A stretch of DNA of 31,992 nt from a virus: positions 1-31,992 of IMG/VR virus record IMGVR_UViG_3300034198_003105, one strand, 5' to 3'. Position 1 is the stretch's first letter, and every line of letters starts with the position of its first letter. The position numbers and the translations under genes were made by a program. Positions 29,900 to 31,992 of the stretch are shown in pieces. The notes under the pieces were generated by a model. It did not search any database. It saw only the letters and a list, made by a program, of their open reading frames with translations, and had not been told where the DNA came from.

Positions 29900-30243
29900 T
29901 GTTTCAATAGATTAATTAAATGAATTTTTGTTGCATTCTTTCCGCTGTTTAATCCTTTTGCTTTAACCATTTTTTTAAGTTCTTGGATTGAAGCTGCTTC
30001 CGGATTGAATACATCCACTTTGATTCCGGTAAAATGAACAAGCTTCGGATTAACTCGCAGCATCTCGGAGTTCATCCGATCCATTGCAATACGAACACAA
30101 GTTGCGCAAGCGGTATTCAACCCGCCGAATCCATTATCGGAATACCAAACCGCAAGCTCGCGCTTTAATGTTTCATCCAAATGGCATGATCGCATCCTTG
30201 AGAATTGATCAAGTTGATATTTTAGTTCATCGCTTACTTTCAT
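29896..30243 (-). CDS. SAP-like domain hypothetical protein, 115 residues
   Basis: The C-terminal 32 residues (SIQELKKMVKAKGLNSGKNA, then TKIHLINLLKQ) look like a SAP/HeH-type helix-extended loop-helix motif that binds DNA. The N-terminal part has a helical start and a CATCVRIAMDRM segment with two cysteines. ATG 30241-30243 overlaps the membrane protein by 17 bases. No known homolog recalled as a whole. It may bind phage or host DNA; partner unknown. Confidence 0.6.
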   Translation of the reverse strand: MKVSDELKYQLDQFSRMRSCHLDETLKRELAVWYSDNGFGGLNTACATCVRIAMDRMNSEMLRVNPKLVHFTGIKVDVFNPEAASIQELKKMVKAKGLNSGKNATKIHLINLLKQ

Positions 30244-30433
30244 ATATTAAGATTAATTCGGCTAATAAATAAGAAACAAACGCCAGGGGAATCAATTTCC
30301 AATCAATGAATAAATAAATACTTGTTGCAATCCAAAAGGATAAGCAAGGTAAACAATTGAACGGCTTAATATTCGGAAGGTTCCAAGTCTGGAGCGCCCT
30401 CGCCATCGCCGTTGCGATAATTATATAGATCAT
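30227..30433 (-). CDS. Phage membrane protein, 68 residues
   Basis: Start ATG 30431-30433 chosen, because the resulting MIYIIIATAMARAL begins a membrane helix; the longer frame to 30475 lies inside the sigma-like gene. Two to three helices: about 1-14, 28-44 and 46-60. KPFNCLPCLSFWIATSIYLF contains a C-x-x-C between helices and resembles short phage membrane proteins of unknown function. It overlaps the sigma-like gene by 68 bases and the SAP-like gene by 17. Could be a superinfection-immunity factor; no motif shows this. Confidence 0.6.
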   Translation of the reverse strand: MIYIIIATAMARALQTWNLPNIKPFNCLPCLSFWIATSIYLFIDWKLIPLAFVSYLLAELILIYESKR

Positions 30434-30860
30434 ATTTAAATTTTTTAATTGCTTTGTGAATAGTATCCAAGCCAAGCCCGGTATTTTTTTTGATTTCTCG
30501 ATAAGTCATTCCATATAAATGCATCTTTGTTATTTCTTTGATGAATAGTTCTTGATCATCTTTGGGCATCTTATTTAAAAAATTGTGAATAAGTTCTTGA
30601 TATTGATTCGGATCTTGTTCATCATCTTCATTGGCAACATCAAAGAGTTCATTTGCCGGGAATCTAAATTGTCGGTTAAATTCCGATCCTGGCCAATTGT
30701 ATTGGTTCCAACAGAACCGAGCGAACATCTTCGGTAAAACATTCGCTTCAAGTTCATAATTGTGGAGTAAAAGATAAACATGGGAAACAAGATCGCGATG
30801 CAAAGGATCATTTGACGTAATCTTTTTCGCGATTTCATAAGCATCTTTTTCCCAAAACAT
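30366..30860 (-). CDS. Sigma-70-like / RNA polymerase sigma-type regulator
   Basis: 164 residues. N-terminal part SNDPLHRDLVSHVYLLLHNY and ARFCWNQYNWPGSEFNRQFR resemble the region 2 of small sigma factors of Bacteroidota phages; the C-terminal IKEITKMHLYGMTYREIKKN, followed by TGLGLDTIHKAIKKFK, is a region-4-like helix-turn-helix. An acidic linker EDDEQDPNQ joins the halves. Such factors redirect host polymerase to phage promoters. The five late 19-base elements downstream are natural candidates as targets, but this link is inference. ATG 30858-30860. Confidence 0.6.
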   Translation of the reverse strand: MFWEKDAYEIAKKITSNDPLHRDLVSHVYLLLHNYELEANVLPKMFARFCWNQYNWPGSEFNRQFRFPANELFDVANEDDEQDPNQYQELIHNFLNKMPKDDQELFIKEITKMHLYGMTYREIKKNTGLGLDTIHKAIKKFKYDLYNYRNGDGEGAPDLEPSEY

Positions 30861-30884
30861 GGGCTAATATAATATAATTTTCTT

Positions 30885-31109
30885 TCAATCAACAAAATCT
30901 TTTGAAAAAAACTCAAACCATTGAACAAAAAAATGTTGGCCAACTGGCTTTGAATTGATAAATCTGTTCATCATTGGATAAGAAACATTCATATCTTCGG
31001 CGAGATGTTTAATTTTATAGCGCTTGTTTATTGTGTTCTTAATATGCAAGCGCATAAAATCCGTTATGTTTTGATTTTCAGAAAGGTAAATCATCATCCG
31101 CTTGTTCAT
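30885..31109 (-). CDS. Small helix-turn-helix protein, 74 residues
   Basis: The middle KHLAEDMNVSYPMMNRFINS (39-58) reads as a Cro/CI-like helix-turn-helix with an A-x-x-x-x-V-S turn. The rest is one N-terminal helix and an aromatic WFEFFSKDF end. ATG at 31109 is used because an A-rich tract precedes it; internal ATGs at 31097 and 31094 are possible. It overlaps the DUF3127 gene by 32 bases. Probably a small transcription regulator of the late switch; target unknown. Confidence 0.6.
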   Translation of the reverse strand: MNKRMMIYLSENQNITDFMRLHIKNTINKRYKIKHLAEDMNVSYPMMNRFINSKPVGQHFFVQWFEFFSKDFVD

Positions 31110-31404
31110 CCGCTTGAATTTTAGTTTCTACTTTTGCACGCTCCAGGATATCGCAATCGAATCCTTGAAGGCGAGTAAAGAACTTTCCGTTCCATTCACG
31201 CCCGCGGATATCAAAAGATATCTCAACCGCATCATTTACGGAAACAGTTTCAATCAATGATGTTTTATCATTAATAAATTCAAATTGAATAACTTCCGGA
31301 TACTTGTCGTTTGTTTCAATGTTAATTTCTTGTTTTGCAAACTTCTCTGTAATTTGCACTTTTTCGCCAATTTTCTTGACTACTCCCATCATTTTGTAAA
31401 TCAT
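31078..31404 (-). CDS. DUF3127 protein with SSB-like acidic tail
   Basis: 108 residues. DUF3127 proteins are OB-fold-like Bacteroidota proteins, and the pattern here is full: VVKKIGEKVQITEKFAKQEI, NIETNDKYPEVIQFEFINDK and FDIRGREWNGKFFTRLQGFD. The C-terminus ends in ADEQADDDLPF, the same last six residues (DDDLPF against DDDIPF) as bacterial SSB tails, which recruit recombination and replication enzymes. It lies between an exonuclease gene and an HTH gene and is likely the phage single-strand binding protein for the ERF/exonuclease system. Start may be ATG 31404 or the internal ATGs at 31392 and 31389. Confidence 0.75.
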   Translation of the reverse strand: MIYKMMGVVKKIGEKVQITEKFAKQEINIETNDKYPEVIQFEFINDKTSLIETVSVNDAVEISFDIRGREWNGKFFTRLQGFDCDILERAKVETKIQADEQADDDLPF

Positions 31405-31426
31405 ATATTTATTTTTTGTTTGTTAC

Positions 31427-31992
31427 TTATTTATCATTTAATTCAGCAATACACATCGCATAAAACATCGAAGCATGTACTAACTTTTCATTCATAAATT
31501 CTTCTTTCTCAACATTGCGTTCATATTTAAGAACCGTTATTCTTTTGGCCGGTTCGATATGATCAACCTGGTGTATTGTTTTATTATCCCAATCGGAAAG
31601 CAAATCATCGCCGGTTGTAATCATGCAATAAACAAGCTCGAATAATGGCTTATCATATAACAGCATGTATGCAACGCCTTGCCATTCATATTTTGAGTTG
31701 TGCGCTTCGGAACCAAATGCCGGAAATGTTTCCAAACTCCAGGATGTTTTGCAATCAATGATTGAATCTTCGGTTATTATATCGCATTCCCCGGATAAAT
31801 ATTCACTTTCAACCCGAAGATTATTTTTCTTGTAATCGGTAAATCTAACGGCATTTAATAAAGCAATTGATTCAAGTTCTTGATCAATGCCTTTCATTAC
31901 TGGCTTGGTTCTTATTTCCGATTTATAACCATAAAAGTTTTGCTTTGCAATTTCCCGGATGTAAGTTTTTGCCCCTTCCGATAATGCTTCGG
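31427..31992 (-). CDS. PD-(D/E)XK exonuclease (5' end outside window)
   Basis: About 188 residues visible; the frame is open to base 31992, so the ATG at 31897 is not the start. The fold pattern is YqaJ/Cas4-like: LSEGAKTYIREIAKQNFYGY, then KGIDQELESIALLN (helix with a conserved E), LSGECDIITEDSIIDCKTSW with GECD and D-x-K, and a Q motif KYEWQGVAYMLLY. These are the metal and DNA contacts of recombination exonucleases that resect ends before annealing by Erf-type proteins. It is followed by the SSB-like gene after 22 bases. Together with ERF at the other window edge, it suggests one continuous recombination operon across the missing part. Confidence 0.8.
   Translation of the reverse strand, partial: EALSEGAKTYIREIAKQNFYGYKSEIRTKPVMKGIDQELESIALLNAVRFTDYKKNNLRVESEYLSGECDIITEDSIIDCKTSWSLETFPAFGSEAHNSKYEWQGVAYMLLYDKPLFELVYCMITTGDDLLSDWDNKTIHQVDHIEPAKRITVLKYERNVEKEEFMNEKLVHASMFYAMCIAELNDK

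Noticed and set aside
1-31992. Direct join of the two window ends as a complete circular genome
   Set aside because: ERF at base 1 and the exonuclease at base 31992 are both cut inside the gene and are not in one frame when joined, so sequence is missing between them.

Overview
The window is a nearly gap-free stretch of a tailed double-stranded DNA phage genome, open at both ends. The host is most likely a member of the Bacteroidota, Flavobacterium-like. Reasons: the DNA is AT-rich; starts are preceded by A-rich tracts rather than Shine-Dalgarno sequences; at least one promoter fits the Bacteroidota TTTG / TAnnTTTG pattern; and many proteins belong to phage families typical of that phylum (DUF3127 protein, VirE-N primase-helicase, XkdF-like protease, MuF-type head protein). 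A 970-residue tape measure protein and the absence of contractile-sheath or baseplate-wedge genes suggest a siphovirus. No integrase or CI-type repressor pair is seen, but part of the genome lies outside the window.

All genes but one are on the minus strand, so the text runs right to left. (1) 31992-29896: a recombination and regulation block with a PD-(D/E)XK exonuclease (5' end outside the window), a DUF3127 protein with an SSB-like acidic tail, a small helix-turn-helix protein, a sigma-like factor, a membrane protein and a SAP-like protein. (2) 29899-28019: a small membrane peptide, two glycosyltransferases and a HAD-like phosphatase. (3) 28009-26412: small and large terminase. (4) 26428-17951: tail proteins ending with the tape measure. 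(5) 17320-17982, plus strand: a lone Stealth-type sugar-phosphate transferase. (6) 17297-10130: prohead protease, scaffold-like protein, major capsid protein, tail tube-like protein, portal, MuF-type head protein with a metallopeptidase domain, and connectors. The head module lies downstream of the tail module, an uncommon order. (7) 10118-7279: lysis block with holin, an SxGC cell-wall enzyme candidate, a one-protein spanin and a metallophosphoesterase, closed by a strong terminator. (8) 7217-6914: gene-free, with three stem-loops. (9) 6859-1: early operon from a clear promoter, with six small genes, a DnaA-domain-IV-like protein, an iteron cluster that looks like the replication origin, a primase-helicase, a DegT sugar aminotransferase, two nucleases and an ERF annealing protein that runs off the left edge.

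The most notable observations are a lambda-type -1 frameshift site (GGGAAAG followed directly by TAA) joining portal to the MuF/metallopeptidase frame; a cluster of ATGACGAT iterons between the DnaA-like gene and the primase; a 19-base element repeated five times ahead of late genes; two near-identical early promoters; and four glycan-related genes spread over three operons. Several genes under 60 codons were found by reading the gaps and are included.
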